Of a DNA stretch of 64,000 bases, positions 48,607-58,500 are shown in pieces. A program made the translations under genes and the position numbers. The first letter of the stretch is position 1. Each line of letters opens with the position of its first letter. The notes under the pieces are model-generated. The model searched no databases. It worked only from the letters and a program-made list of their open reading frames with translations, and was not told where the DNA came from. Source of the DNA: Paenibacillus rigui (lineage in GTDB: Bacteria > Bacillota > Bacilli > Paenibacillales > NBRC-103111); assembly GCF_002234615.1 (NCBI RefSeq), contig NZ_NMQW01000024.1:1-64000 (forward strand). The letters run 5' to 3'.

Positions 48607-49548
48607 TTATTCCGTATCATCCATATCTTCAGACAAGGATTCGGTCAGCTTGTTCGTAAACTGCAACGCTGCATTATACCCCATCCGCTTCAAGCGGTAG
48701 TTCATCGCAGCTACCTCGATAATAACGGCCAAGTTCCGGCCCGGACGGACAGGAATCGTAACCAGTGGAATGTCCGTATCGATAATGCGTGTCGTCTCTT
48801 CATCCAGCCCGAGGCGGTCGTACTGCTTATCCTGCTGCCAGGTTTCCAGCTTGACGACGACGGAAATCTTTTTGATGTTCCGCACCGCACCCGCACCGAA
48901 CAGCGTCATGACGTTGATAATGCCCACGCCGCGGATTTCCAGCAAATGACGGATCAGCTCCGGCGCATTGCCGTTCAACACATGGTCGGCCGTCTGGCGA
49001 ATTTCAACCGCATCATCGGCAATAAGACGATGTCCGCGTTTGACAAGCTCCAGCGCCGTCTCGCTTTTCCCGATACCGCTGCTGCCCGAGATCAGCATCC
49101 CGATCCCGTACACATCAACCAGGACACCATGGATCGTCGTGGACGGAGCCAATTTATTTTCCAGAAATCCGGTAATCCGGCTTGCTAGTATGGTTGTCGA
49201 GGTTGGGGTACGCAGCACCGGAATATTCGTATCATTCGCCGCAGACAGCAGCTCAATAGGAACGTCCAAACCACGGCTGATCAGAATGCAGGGCGTATCC
49301 GCAGGAGAGCACAGACGGACCATCCGATCCATTCGTTCCGCAGACGACAGTCCCTCGAAAAAGGTCAGCTCTGTTTTTCCCAAAATTTGTACCCGCTCTG
49401 AAGGGTGAAATTCGTAATAGCCTGCCATTTCCAAGCCGGGACGATACAAGTCGGCAACCGTAATCAGCCGCTTCAGGCCGCCTTCGCCGCAAATGACTTC
49501 CAAATGAAATTCTGCTACCAAGTCAGACACTTTTACTTTTTTGGACAT
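48607..49548 (-). CDS. hprK: HPr kinase/phosphorylase
   Basis: A 313-residue bifunctional enzyme. Walker A is [14 protein letters not shown] near 155, then [10 protein letters not shown], the family signature [11 protein letters not shown] near 205 and the loop [19 protein letters not shown]. It phosphorylates Ser46 of HPr and Crh when ATP and fructose bisphosphate are high and removes it when phosphate is high. That makes it the metabolic sensor for CcpA control in this organism. crh and ppaX are both in this window. Confidence 0.97.
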   Translation of the reverse strand: MSKKVKVSDLVAEFHLEVICGEGGLKRLITVADLYRPGLEMAGYYEFHPSERVQILGKTELTFFEGLSSAERMDRMVRLCSPADTPCILISRGLDVPIELLSAANDTNIPVLRTPTSTTILASRITGFLENKLAPSTTIHGVLVDVYGIGMLISGSSGIGKSETALELVKRGHRLIADDAVEIRQTADHVLNGNAPELIRHLLEIRGVGIINVMTLFGAGAVRNIKKISVVVKLETWQQDKQYDRLGLDEETTRIIDTDIPLVTIPVRPGRNLAVIIEVAAMNYRLKRMGYNAALQFTNKLTESLSEDMDDTE

Positions 49549-49608
49549 CGTCTTTCCGTCTCCTTTGTTTTCCCAATAACCCCATCGTATAAAAAATACA
49601 AGGATAAA

Positions 49609-50529
49609 TCAACCAACCGTTGGGTCTGCCGACCCGGTTTCCTTCACTTTATGCAAAAACATGGCTGCCGCCATCGATTCCACCGCCTCCCGGCTCCTGA
49701 CAATGGAAAAGGTTCGCGCCTCATGTCGGCCCTCCAATCGAAGCTCCGCCAGCTCCCCGGCCGCCAGCTCCTTGCGAACCACCCAACGGGACAGCACGGC
49801 GATGCCGAGCCCGGCCATAACGGCCTCTTTCACCCCTTGACTGCTGCCGAAGACAAACATCCGTTTCACGCGCAAGCCCAGCTTCTGAAGCAGCCGGTCG
49901 CTGTAATCCCTTGTTCCCGAGCCTGCTTCCCTGACAATCCACACTTGATCGTGCAAAGCTTCCGCAGCTATCGAAGGTCTGGAGCGTTTGCGGGCTGCCT
50001 GCGTCAGGGTGTGCCCGACTGGCGATACAACCACCATTTCGTCTTGCATAAACGGTTCCGTTGCCATATCCGCGAAGGGAATCTGGCCTTCGACCAGCCC
50101 GATATCCAGCTGATGCGACCTCACCCCGCGTACGATCTCCTCGGTATTGCCGATTTGTACCTGTACATCGACCATCGGGTACAGGTCTACATATTCGGCG
50201 AGCAGACGGGGCAGTACATACTCCCCGATCGTAAAGCTGGCCCCGACGTGCAGTGTACCCGTAACCTGCTGCTGCAGCTGTTGAATGCGCTGTCGCGCTT
50301 CCTCATAGTAGGCGAGTATTTGCTTGGCCTGCTTGTAAAGCACGGTTCCCGCTTCCGTCAGCTTCACCTGCTTCGGGGAACGGTGCAGCAGCTTCGCGCC
50401 GAATTCGTTCTCAAGATTGCGGATATGGGAGCTGACGCCAGGCTGCGACAAATGCAGGACTTCCGCCGCCCTGGAAAAGTGCTGCTGCTCGGCTACCGTC
50501 ACGAATACCTTCAGGTTTTCGATACTCAT
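49609..50529 (-). CDS. LysR-family regulator (CysL/YeiE-like) divergent from a YeiH-type transporter
   Basis: A 306-residue protein from ATG 50529 (GGAGG upstream). The helix-turn-helix is in FVTVAEQQHFSRAAEVLHLS and QPGVSSHIRNLE. The effector domain has HVGASFTIGEYVLPRLL and SQGVKEAVMAGLGIAVLSRW, typical of CysL/CbbR-like members. It faces a YeiH-family transporter gene across 230 nt, the common LysR-YeiH pairing, so it probably controls that gene in response to a sulfur or similar ligand. Confidence 0.88.
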   Translation of the reverse strand: MSIENLKVFVTVAEQQHFSRAAEVLHLSQPGVSSHIRNLENEFGAKLLHRSPKQVKLTEAGTVLYKQAKQILAYYEEARQRIQQLQQQVTGTLHVGASFTIGEYVLPRLLAEYVDLYPMVDVQVQIGNTEEIVRGVRSHQLDIGLVEGQIPFADMATEPFMQDEMVVVSPVGHTLTQAARKRSRPSIAAEALHDQVWIVREAGSGTRDYSDRLLQKLGLRVKRMFVFGSSQGVKEAVMAGLGIAVLSRWVVRKELAAGELAELRLEGRHEARTFSIVRSREAVESMAAAMFLHKVKETGSADPTVG

Positions 50530-50759
50530 CCCGCATTGCCTCCGTCCAATCATTTGATTTTGTTATCATGACCATTCCGTATTCGTATTTCCGTTTCCTG
50601 AGGCAATCCTTTATAGTTATGCCAACCGATACCCATATCTATGAAATTGGACGCATAACAAATGCGTACGAAGGACACGTCCCGTACCTGACACAGGAAT
50701 GAACCGCATGCAGGACGTTATCCGTCCATGACACAACCTGACTCACAGGAGTGATTCCC

Positions 50760-51938
50760 ATGATTCCCCACCCAGCCAAAACACATCTGAAACATAAAAG
50801 CTTCACATCGGCTTTCCGCCAGCGCCTGCGCTTCGGTAAATCCCAGGGTTCCATACCCCGGTCCGGCCCCGGGTCCAGGTTCCTGCCGGGGCTTCTTATG
50901 ACCTTGCTGCTGGCCGCTGCCGGCAACTGGCTGGCGTCCCTCCCGGCATTGGCCGTCATGGGGACGCTCGTCCCCGCCCTGCTGCTCGGCATGCTGTGGC
51001 GTTCCTCGTTGCCGCTCCCGGCAGCGTTAGCCCCCGGCATCGCCTTCGCAAGCAAGCGCGTGCTGCGTCTCGGCATCATCCTGCTCGGGCTGAGACTGAA
51101 CCTGCTGGACATCGTCCATGCAGGCGTCGTCAATGTGGCGATAGCAGTCAGCTGCCTCGCCATGGCTCTATGGACAGCCTACCGCCTGGGGCGGCTGTTC
51201 GGGGTGGAGCCGCGCCTTGCGCTGCTTACCGCCTGCGGCACCGCCATCTGCGGGGCTGCCGCCGTCGCTGCGCTGGCTCCGCAGCTGAAGGCGAAGCAGG
51301 CGGACATCGCCGTGAGCACAGCGACCGTCGCGCTGCTCGGCACGCTGTTCACGCTGCTGTACACCTTGCTGTACCAAGTCCTAGGACTTGGTACAGCGGC
51401 GTACGGCATGTTCGCCGGGGCCACCCTCCACGAGGTGGCCCATGTGGTAGCCGCCGCCGCACCCGGCGGGGCGGCGGCTGTAGACACAGCGGTCATCATG
51501 AAGCTGACCCGTGTCGCACTGCTCATCCCCGTCTCGCTGCTGCTCGGCTTATGGAAGCCGCAGCTAGCGGATAACGCCGATGCCGCCCAGGATTCCTGTA
51601 TGCACAAGCCGGGGCGGAACGACAGCGCAAGCGCTGGCCCGTACCGGAGCCGTACAGCTGCTAAAGAGCGTCCGCCCGTGCCCTGGTTCTTATTCGGCTT
51701 TCTGCTGATGAGCGGGGTGCACACGCTGCAGCTGCTGCCGGAACCGGTAACGCTGCGGCTCATCGATTTGGCTTATGTCTTCCTGGCTATGGCCATGGCC
51801 GGGCTCGGTCTGCAAACCCCTCTAGCTTTGTTCCGCCGTGAAGGTCTGCGGTCGATCACCTCGGCCGGGCTGGCTTCCCTGCTGCTGGCGGTTTTCGGTT
51901 ATGTGCTGGTGCGCTGGCTGGTCCTCCCTGCATCGTAA
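50760..51938 (+). CDS. YeiH-family putative sulfate exporter (UPF0324)
   Basis: A 392-residue membrane protein from ATG 50760 (AGGAG eight nt upstream) with about ten membrane segments. Family motifs are LRLGIILLGLRLNLLDIV, ACGTAICGAAAVAALAPQL and GATLHEVAHVVAA. Members are annotated as putative sulfate exporters, but direct proof is thin. A hydrophilic insert (about 265-305) lies between two membrane blocks. The DNA is GC-rich. Divergent from its likely LysR regulator. Confidence 0.85.
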   Translation: MIPHPAKTHLKHKSFTSAFRQRLRFGKSQGSIPRSGPGSRFLPGLLMTLLLAAAGNWLASLPALAVMGTLVPALLLGMLWRSSLPLPAALAPGIAFASKRVLRLGIILLGLRLNLLDIVHAGVVNVAIAVSCLAMALWTAYRLGRLFGVEPRLALLTACGTAICGAAAVAALAPQLKAKQADIAVSTATVALLGTLFTLLYTLLYQVLGLGTAAYGMFAGATLHEVAHVVAAAAPGGAAAVDTAVIMKLTRVALLIPVSLLLGLWKPQLADNADAAQDSCMHKPGRNDSASAGPYRSRTAAKERPPVPWFLFGFLLMSGVHTLQLLPEPVTLRLIDLAYVFLAMAMAGLGLQTPLALFRREGLRSITSAGLASLLLAVFGYVLVRWLVLPAS

Positions 51939-52037
51939 ATAAGGTCTCTTCCTACATTAGAGGCGGGACACATAGCTAAGCTAAGGCTCGAATTTTGTTT
52001 TCCGATTCACCGGAAACGTGGAAATGCTTATATGGTC

Positions 52038-52090
52038 AAAAAAAAGGATGTCTCGCGGTTGAATCCTTTCAACCGGGGACATCCCTTTTA
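52038..52090. terminator. Shared bidirectional terminator
   Basis: AAAAGGATGTC pairs with GACATCCCTTTT around an inner GGTTGA/TCAACC stem. A and T runs flank both sides. It lies between the convergent YeiH-type and DUF4157 genes. Confidence 0.85.
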
Positions 52091-52143
52091 TGTTCATTTG
52101 ACCGCTGACGGTCTTCTGGGGAAGCTTCGCTGCCTCGGTGTAC

Positions 52144-52998
52144 CTACACTCTCCCGCTGCCTTGCTGGATGACATGAGTCAGCTCATGACCGAGAAGCTC
52201 CTGACCGTCCCGGCTTTCGGGATTATACTCGCCCTGCCTGAAAAAAATATCGCTGCCCGTCGTAAACGCTCTGGCGCCGATCGCCTGGCTCACTTGATCA
52301 GCCCTGCCATCCGTATGTATATTCACAGAGCTGAAATCGGCCTGGAAGGCCCCCTCCATTTTTTGTTGGGTCACCCCATCCAATTTGCTCCCGCTTCCCT
52401 TCATCATCTGGATTTCCTGCTCAATAGCGGGCGCTGCATCAAATCCGCTGCCCGATCCCTTCAGCTGCAGCTCTTCTTCCTCCAGTTCTGCAGACTCCGC
52501 CTCACGCTGGATTCCCTCGACTGCAGGCTTCAGCTGCAGCTCCTCTTCCTCCAGTTCTGCAGACTCCGCCTCGCGCTGGATTCCCTCCGCTGCAGACTCC
52601 GCCTCGCGCTGGATTCCCTCCGCTGCAGGCTTCAGCTGCAGCTCTTCTTCCTCCAGCTCCGCCGTTTCCGCTTCACGTTGGATTCCCTCGACTGTAGGCG
52701 CAGGAGCGGAAAGCCGCTCCACAACCGACTTGGCCATTTGATCGGCTTCCTGCTCGAAGCTGTCCCCTGCCGGCCTGACCGTCATTTTGGCTTGAACCCG
52801 CATGGATTGAAAGCCTGGCACTCCGATGCCGCCCTGTGACAGCATGCTGCCGACCGCATGGTTGCCAAATGTACGCTGCAGCTGCATGGGATCGCTTTCT
52901 GCCGCAAGCGAAGGCGCAGGCGCCGTTTGTCCGGATAAAGGCTGCTGACGTGTCGTCATATCCTGCAATTTACGTTGAGGTGCTTGATACATCGGCAT
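52144..52998 (-). CDS. DUF4157-domain protein (contractile-injection-system-associated type), orphan
   Basis: A 284-residue cytoplasmic protein without signal peptide. The N-terminus has LQRTFGNHAVGSML (near 40) and RPAGDSFEQEADQMA (near 76), both typical lead-ins in DUF4157 proteins. Residues 103-180 hold repeated units with IQREAES and ELEEEELQLK. The DUF4157 domain (about 208-280) follows, with DFSSVNIHTDGRADQ, GARAFTTGSDIFFRQGEYNP and a zinc-protease-like HELTHVIQQ at the very end. In other bacteria such proteins are linked to extracellular contractile injection systems, often as the leader or protease part of toxins. Here no toxin domain follows and no sheath or baseplate gene is in the window. 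Confidence 0.85.
   Translation of the reverse strand: MPMYQAPQRKLQDMTTRQQPLSGQTAPAPSLAAESDPMQLQRTFGNHAVGSMLSQGGIGVPGFQSMRVQAKMTVRPAGDSFEQEADQMAKSVVERLSAPAPTVEGIQREAETAELEEEELQLKPAAEGIQREAESAAEGIQREAESAELEEEELQLKPAVEGIQREAESAELEEEELQLKGSGSGFDAAPAIEQEIQMMKGSGSKLDGVTQQKMEGAFQADFSSVNIHTDGRADQVSQAIGARAFTTGSDIFFRQGEYNPESRDGQELLGHELTHVIQQGSGRV
52459..52692 (-). repeat. Tandem coding repeats in the DUF4157 gene
   Basis: Four units starting with EGIQREAE are encoded, three of them followed by an acidic ELEEEELQLK block. The DNA units are nearly identical, with spacing of about 39 to 69 nt, pointing to recent duplication by slippage or unequal crossing-over. Confidence 0.75.
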
Positions 52999-53100
52999 AC
53001 GGATCCCCCCTGTTTGTTTGTCCTGATATGGCTTGTCGAATAAGTAACATGACTTACTTCGTTGATTGCATGTGAGGTCCGTTCCTCATGTCACTCTCAT

Positions 53101-54618
53101 TTATTCTATTATATCATTATCTTGATCCGTTTTGGGTAATAAATCCAATCGAATGCCAATAGATAACACGGCAATATCGTCTGACTGCGGAGCTCCCGCT
53201 GCAAAACGGTCCACATCCGTAACAAGCTGACGCAAACGTTCTCCCTCCGGACTGTCGGCCCATGTCGACAGCTGCTGCTGCAGTCGGCTGGAGCCATATT
53301 GGCTGCTCCCGGGATCCTCCGCTTCCGTAATGCCGTCCGTGTACAGAACGAGGAGGTCCCCGGGGTGCAGCTGCAGCAGATTATCTGTATATGCCATCTC
53401 ATCCATGACGCCAAGCGGGAGCCCCTTGGCCCCCCGCACAGGCTCCAGCTCCCCTGCGGTTCTCACGCAATAAGGCGTACAGTGGCCGCCATCGCTGAAT
53501 TGAAGCTCGCCTGTCACGACATTCAACACACCGCAAAAAATCGTTGCGAACATCGTGGAGTCGTCCTTATACAGCTCACGGTTGACTTCATCCAGCAGCT
53601 CTCCCGGCGTCATGCCCGCTTTCATCTTGCCTCGGATTAGGGTCATGGTAACGGTCATAAACAGCGCTGCAGGAATGCCTTTATCGGACACGTCCCCTAA
53701 TGTGAAAAACAGCTCCTTGTCGCTGACCCAGAAATAATCAAAGAAATCGCCGCCGACTTCCCGAGCCGGGCGGATGATCGAATGAACATCAACCAGCCGC
53801 TTCTCCCCGCCTGTCTGTTCCGAGGGTAATGCGGACGTAGCGGAGGTCCCAATCCCCGCATCGTCCATGACGACTTCGGTTTCAAAGTTGCGTACCGGCG
53901 ACCCCGAGGGCAGCAGCCCAAGCTGAATTTGCTGCGCGATCCGCAGCTCGCTTTCCATTCGCTCCTTGGCCTCTACCGTTGTTTTGAGCGCTTGAATCGA
54001 TCGTTGCAGCGCCTCGTACAGCATCGCATTCTCCAAGGAGACGGCTGTCGGCGAAGCGATGGATTCCAGCAGCCGCAGATCCTTGTCCGTAAACCGCGCT
54101 CCGTCGCGCTTGTTCAAAACTTGCAGGACGCCGATGACGGCGCCCTTGCTGAATATGGGCACACAAAGCAAATTCCTCGTCGTATAATCGACGGTTTTGG
54201 CCACCTTGGACGACCACCGGGGGTCCTGGGAGGCGTCGTCGATTTTGACCGACTTGCCGGTTTCCGCCACCCAGCCCGCGATGCCTTCGCCCAGCTTCAG
54301 GCGAATTTCCTGCACCTCGTCGCCTTTATCCCCGATGGCTACCTCGAAATAAAGCTCACTCCGTTCCGTATCGACCAAAATCACAGAGGACGCCTCGGCG
54401 TTCATCACCCTTGCGCTCGTCTCCATAATTTTGTGCAGCAAATCCTGCTTGTGGATCGTAGAATTCATCTCCACGCTTACTTCGAACAGCTGCAGCGTCC
54501 GGCTGAGCTCATAATCGGCCTCACGCCTTTTTTGATGGCTGTGCCACCATCCTGCCGCTAACGCCAGCACCAGCAGAAGGCCCACGATCCCATATCCTGT
54601 GCCCGGGAGCAGTTCCAT
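53101..54618 (-). CDS. Membrane-anchored GAF-domain PP2C phosphatase (RsbU/SpoIIE type)
   Basis: A 505-residue protein from ATG 54618 (GAAGTGAAAGG just upstream; the longer reading is not supported). One membrane segment (about 9-26), a GAF domain (about 50-195; LGEGIAGWVAETGKSV, LCVPIFSKGAVIGVLQVLN), a short helical linker and a SpoIIE-type PP2C domain (about 275-495). The metal aspartates lie in REVGGDFFDYF, LGDVSDKGIPAALFM, VLYTDGITEAED and SDDIAVL. Such enzymes dephosphorylate a STAS protein in partner switching. The STAS and kinase genes lie directly upstream, which supports that role. The GAF ligand is unknown. Confidence 0.92.
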   Translation of the reverse strand: MELLPGTGYGIVGLLLVLALAAGWWHSHQKRREADYELSRTLQLFEVSVEMNSTIHKQDLLHKIMETSARVMNAEASSVILVDTERSELYFEVAIGDKGDEVQEIRLKLGEGIAGWVAETGKSVKIDDASQDPRWSSKVAKTVDYTTRNLLCVPIFSKGAVIGVLQVLNKRDGARFTDKDLRLLESIASPTAVSLENAMLYEALQRSIQALKTTVEAKERMESELRIAQQIQLGLLPSGSPVRNFETEVVMDDAGIGTSATSALPSEQTGGEKRLVDVHSIIRPAREVGGDFFDYFWVSDKELFFTLGDVSDKGIPAALFMTVTMTLIRGKMKAGMTPGELLDEVNRELYKDDSTMFATIFCGVLNVVTGELQFSDGGHCTPYCVRTAGELEPVRGAKGLPLGVMDEMAYTDNLLQLHPGDLLVLYTDGITEAEDPGSSQYGSSRLQQQLSTWADSPEGERLRQLVTDVDRFAAGAPQSDDIAVLSIGIRLDLLPKTDQDNDIIE

Positions 54619-54664
54619 ACCTTTCACTTCCCAAATGGATTTGCCTTTCGCCTTCCTGTAACTT

Positions 54665-55012
54665 CTAGGCCCCCTGTACTGCTGCCAAAGCTTCCGCTTC
54701 CGTGCCGTAAATGGAGAAAATCGCGCTGAAACCGGACATATCAAACACTTCGCGTACATTTTCATTCATGCCGGCCAGCGCGAGCTTGCCTTGCAGCGTC
54801 TTTGTTTTCTTGGCTGCCAGCAGCAGACTCCGGAGCCCGGCGCTGCTTACATATTCCAAGCCCTGCAGCTCAAATACGAATTTGCGCCTTCCCTGCTCTG
54901 TCAGCTCCACAAAGCGTGACTCCAGCACGGAGGAAGTATTGGCATCCAGCCTGCCCTCAATGGTAACGATCGTGATGTCTCCACCCTCATGGATAGTTTC
55001 CGAAATGTTCAT
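54665..55012 (-). CDS. STAS-domain anti-sigma-factor antagonist (RsbV/SpoIIAA-like)
   Basis: A 115-residue protein from ATG 55012 (AGGAGG six nt upstream; the longer reading lies in the neighbouring gene). The STAS fold is clear: DITIVTIEGRLDANTSSVLE and the phosphorylation-site helix GLEYVSSAGLRSLLLA with the conserved serine. It should be phosphorylated by the adjacent kinase and dephosphorylated by the GAF-PP2C protein. It overlaps the kinase gene by 26 nt, so the two are made together. Confidence 0.92.
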   Translation of the reverse strand: MNISETIHEGGDITIVTIEGRLDANTSSVLESRFVELTEQGRRKFVFELQGLEYVSSAGLRSLLLAAKKTKTLQGKLALAGMNENVREVFDMSGFSAIFSIYGTEAEALAAVQGA

Positions 55013-55451
55013 CCTGGTCCTCCTGTTCCATCGGCACCCGTCTCTTGACGAGCCGAAGCACATTTTTATCATCAATCCGCTCGTAACGAAGCTCATCCAT
55101 GACTTGACGGACAAAATGTATCCCAAGTCCCCCTACGGGTCTCTCGTCCAGCGGCAAATCAAGCTCCGGTGCCTCTTTGTCCAGCGGATTAAAAGGGACA
55201 CCGCCATCCGTCACTCCGATTTCAAGGCGGTCGGGGTAGACGGACACTTGAAGCTCAATTACATGACACCCTTCTTCTCCGGGCGCATACCCGTATAAAA
55301 TCGTGTTCGTAATCAATTCGTCGCATATCAAGTTCAATTGAAACAGCATCTTCTCATCGATCGCCATTTGATCGGTCAGCCCGGTCAAAAAAGCATTCAA
55401 CCGATTCAGCTCCTGCAAATTGTTTCTCAGATCTACCCGGGATACGAGCAT
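54987..55451 (-). CDS. Anti-sigma-factor serine kinase (RsbW/SpoIIAB-like)
   Basis: A 154-residue HATPase_c-type protein from ATG 55451 (GGAGG seven nt upstream). The N box is LNLICDELITNTILYGY, the G1 box is VTDGGVPFNPL and the G2 box is RPVGGLGIHFVRQVMD. These kinases bind a sigma factor or other target and phosphorylate their STAS antagonist. No sigma-factor gene is in this window, so the target is elsewhere or is not a sigma factor. Confidence 0.92.
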   Translation of the reverse strand: MLVSRVDLRNNLQELNRLNAFLTGLTDQMAIDEKMLFQLNLICDELITNTILYGYAPGEEGCHVIELQVSVYPDRLEIGVTDGGVPFNPLDKEAPELDLPLDERPVGGLGIHFVRQVMDELRYERIDDKNVLRLVKRRVPMEQEDQDEHFGNYP

Positions 55452-55523
55452 ACGCCGGCCTCCTTTGAACTTCGGCAATTTCATGTCTGCAGCTAAGACG
55501 GAGCCTGCTCCGGCCGCTGCAGA

Positions 55524-58500
55524 CTAACCCATTTTCAAAAGCATATTCTCTAGCAGCCGAACCCGCGCACTCGCGGCATGAAGAAGGCCAATGCCAATCT
55601 CCGGGTACAGTCTCATCAGCCGGGACAGCTGCTCTCCCTGCAGGGCCAGCACCCTCACCTCGTCGAAGATGGCCTGGGCCGTCACAGAGGAAGGCGAGCC
55701 GTCGAATGCCGACGTTTCACCCAAGGAATCATGGGAACCCAGCACGCCGATCGTACCGCCGCCGCCCTCCTCTGTCTCATTGCTCAGCTCGATGTTGCCG
55801 TCCACGATCAAATACAGACTGACACTCGGTTCACCTCTGCGCAGCAAATACGCTTGATCCGGATGTACTTCTTCCTGAGCGATGCCTGCGAGAAGTCCCA
55901 GCTCATCGACGGATAAGCTCGAGAAGAGCGGTGCCTGCTTCAAAAACATCACTTTATCCATCATCGATAAAAATTTGCGTTCTTCCTTCATCCCGCTCTC
56001 CTCTCCATCGCTCCTTGCATATTCAGCGATTCTGGCAAGCCATTCATCCGGCCAATTCACCGCCTCACGAAGAACGGTCTGCGGATCGGTCTCCAGCGTC
56101 CTCTCGCTCATGCGATCCTGCCTATACAGCTCCATCAATGCACCGGCCAGTCTGCGGTCACCGAACCCCTCCGCCAGAATCTCCAAGCCGTTCTCCCGAA
56201 TTTCCGCATGATCGTCCTGTACCGTTTCGCGAAGCGAAGCCACCACCCGTTCATCCGTCAGTCTTCCCAGCACCGCCCAGGCCCCGTCGCATAAAGCCTC
56301 GTGTATTTCCATACAGCGTTTGGCTGCGAGCTCGGCCAGATCCTTGTAGCTCAGCTCCGTCAAAGCGACGGGCAGCGTACCTTCCATCGTCGAGGCAAGG
56401 AGCCGCTGGGTACATAGCTCGGCAAGCTCGGACTGTACCCGGCTCTCCTCCCAAATACGGGTCAAGGCAGTCACACATACGTTCCAGGTAAAAGGATTCA
56501 GATGCGCCGTCCCCTCTATCAGCAGAGGTACGGCAGCCTCCCCCATATCGACGAAGGCTTCCAGTATGGCCCTTCGCAGCTCCTTGTCCGCCATCGGATA
56601 CATCGCCAGCAGCACGCCCACCGCTTCCAGATGCTGCAGCTTGCCTAAGCCGTAAACGGCAGCCTCCTTCACGGCTGGCCGCGGTTCCTCCAGCAGGCTC
56701 ATGAGCCAAGGCGCATATTCATTCAGCTTGAGCTCCGCCACGGTTCTGCTGCCGTAGACGGCCCATTCGCCGCCGGTGTCCAGCATTTTCACAATGGCCT
56801 CTTGGCATGCCGGATAGCTCTCCTCGCTCTTCAGCGCGTACAGTGCCTTCACACCCTCGGAGACGACGAGCGGGTGGCTATCCAACAGCTTGATGCGCAG
56901 GAAAAAGTGCGCCTGGCCCTTCATATGCGACGCCTTGGCGATCAGCTTCACGCATGCCGCGCGAACCTCATAATCTTCATCGTCCAGATACGAGGCGATT
57001 TCCACCAGGTCCTGGATCGAGGCGCCCTGCAAATTCATGGCCCGCAGCGCACAGACCCGGATTCTCGGGCTGCCTTCCGGGAGCAGCGAGATCAAGTGCG
57101 GCAGGAAGGAAGAGTCATTCGCTTTGCCGATCAGCTGCAGGGCGACCTCCCGAACATAATCGTTCGGATGCCGCAAATAACCTAACATGACTGTTAATGC
57201 TTTGGAGCTGCGCAGGCTTCCGAAAAAGGACGCCGCACTGTCCGACACGTCGTTGTACAGCGATTGTACGCTTATTACGAGCTCACGGATATAAAGATGC
57301 CTTCCATACCAAGCCGCTGCGATCAACAGCAGGGCCAAGGCTACGCCAATCCAGGCAAGAGGCGTAAGCCCCAGCAGACGCGAGGAATGCAGCAGCGACA
57401 GCAGAGAGCCAATCAGTATCCCGCCGGAGGCAGCGATGCCTTGAGCGAAATACCGGAAGCCGTCCCGCTCGGACAAAGGCATCATTTTGAAAAACAGCTG
57501 GTAGCAAGGCTCCGCAATAAAATATAGAAAGATATAAAACAGCGCATACGAGCCGGAGACCGCATATAAGCCGTACGGGCTGCTCAAAAGCCCTGCCGTC
57601 AGCAGAAACCCGCCGAAGAAAATGACCGAAATCGACAGCAGCATATTGCTGGCGCCAAGCCAATTCATCAGCCTATTCGACACGGCCTGCAGCAGCAGGC
57701 AAAACGTAAATTGAAGCGCGGTCATGATCCCGTAAAAGGAGGTCAGCTCCCGCTCACCCGGGAAATGCGCCTCTGCCGCCGTAAAATATTGGTACTCCAT
57801 AACAAAGTACAGCGCCGGCATCAGTGTCATCAGCGCGATGGCGGACAGCAAAAACGGCCTCCGCAGCGTTTCCTTCCAATAATCCCCGCCGGACCGCTCT
57901 GCCTCCGGTGCCTCAGGCACATTCGGCTGCAGCTTCCCTTCCTTGAGCGACAAAGGAGCCAGGTAGCTCGCAATCGATTTGCGGAAGCTCCAGAAGCCTG
58001 CCAGCAGCAGCAGCGGTGCCAGAGCGTAGACCATCTCGGTCCCGAGCAGCCCGCCAATCCAATGGGCAAGCAGCCCCGCCACGATGCCTCCAGTCGTAGT
58101 CGACGCCACAAACAGCGGCATCAGGCGCTTGGCCTGCTGGGTAGGGCATAAATCGAACGCCACGCTCCATAACAGCAGCGTCAGCTGACGTACAACAAAA
58201 TTCGACGATAGAAATAAGATCGGGTAATAATAGCGAAAATCGAAGCCCGCCACCTTGAACGTCAATAGAATCATCCCGTTCAGCAGCAGAATCGACGTCA
58301 TAATCAAATACAAGGTGCGCATCATTTTCGACTTGGACATTGTTCCGGTCAGTTTCGCCAGCAGCCAGCCTTCCACGGGCATCACGGCAGCCTCCGCCAA
58401 GTAGACATACGGCAAAAAGGCAACGCCGAACCTGAGATTGAACAGCGCCATAAATGCCGTATAGTTCAAAGACTCCGCCACACCGCCGCAGAAGAAAATC

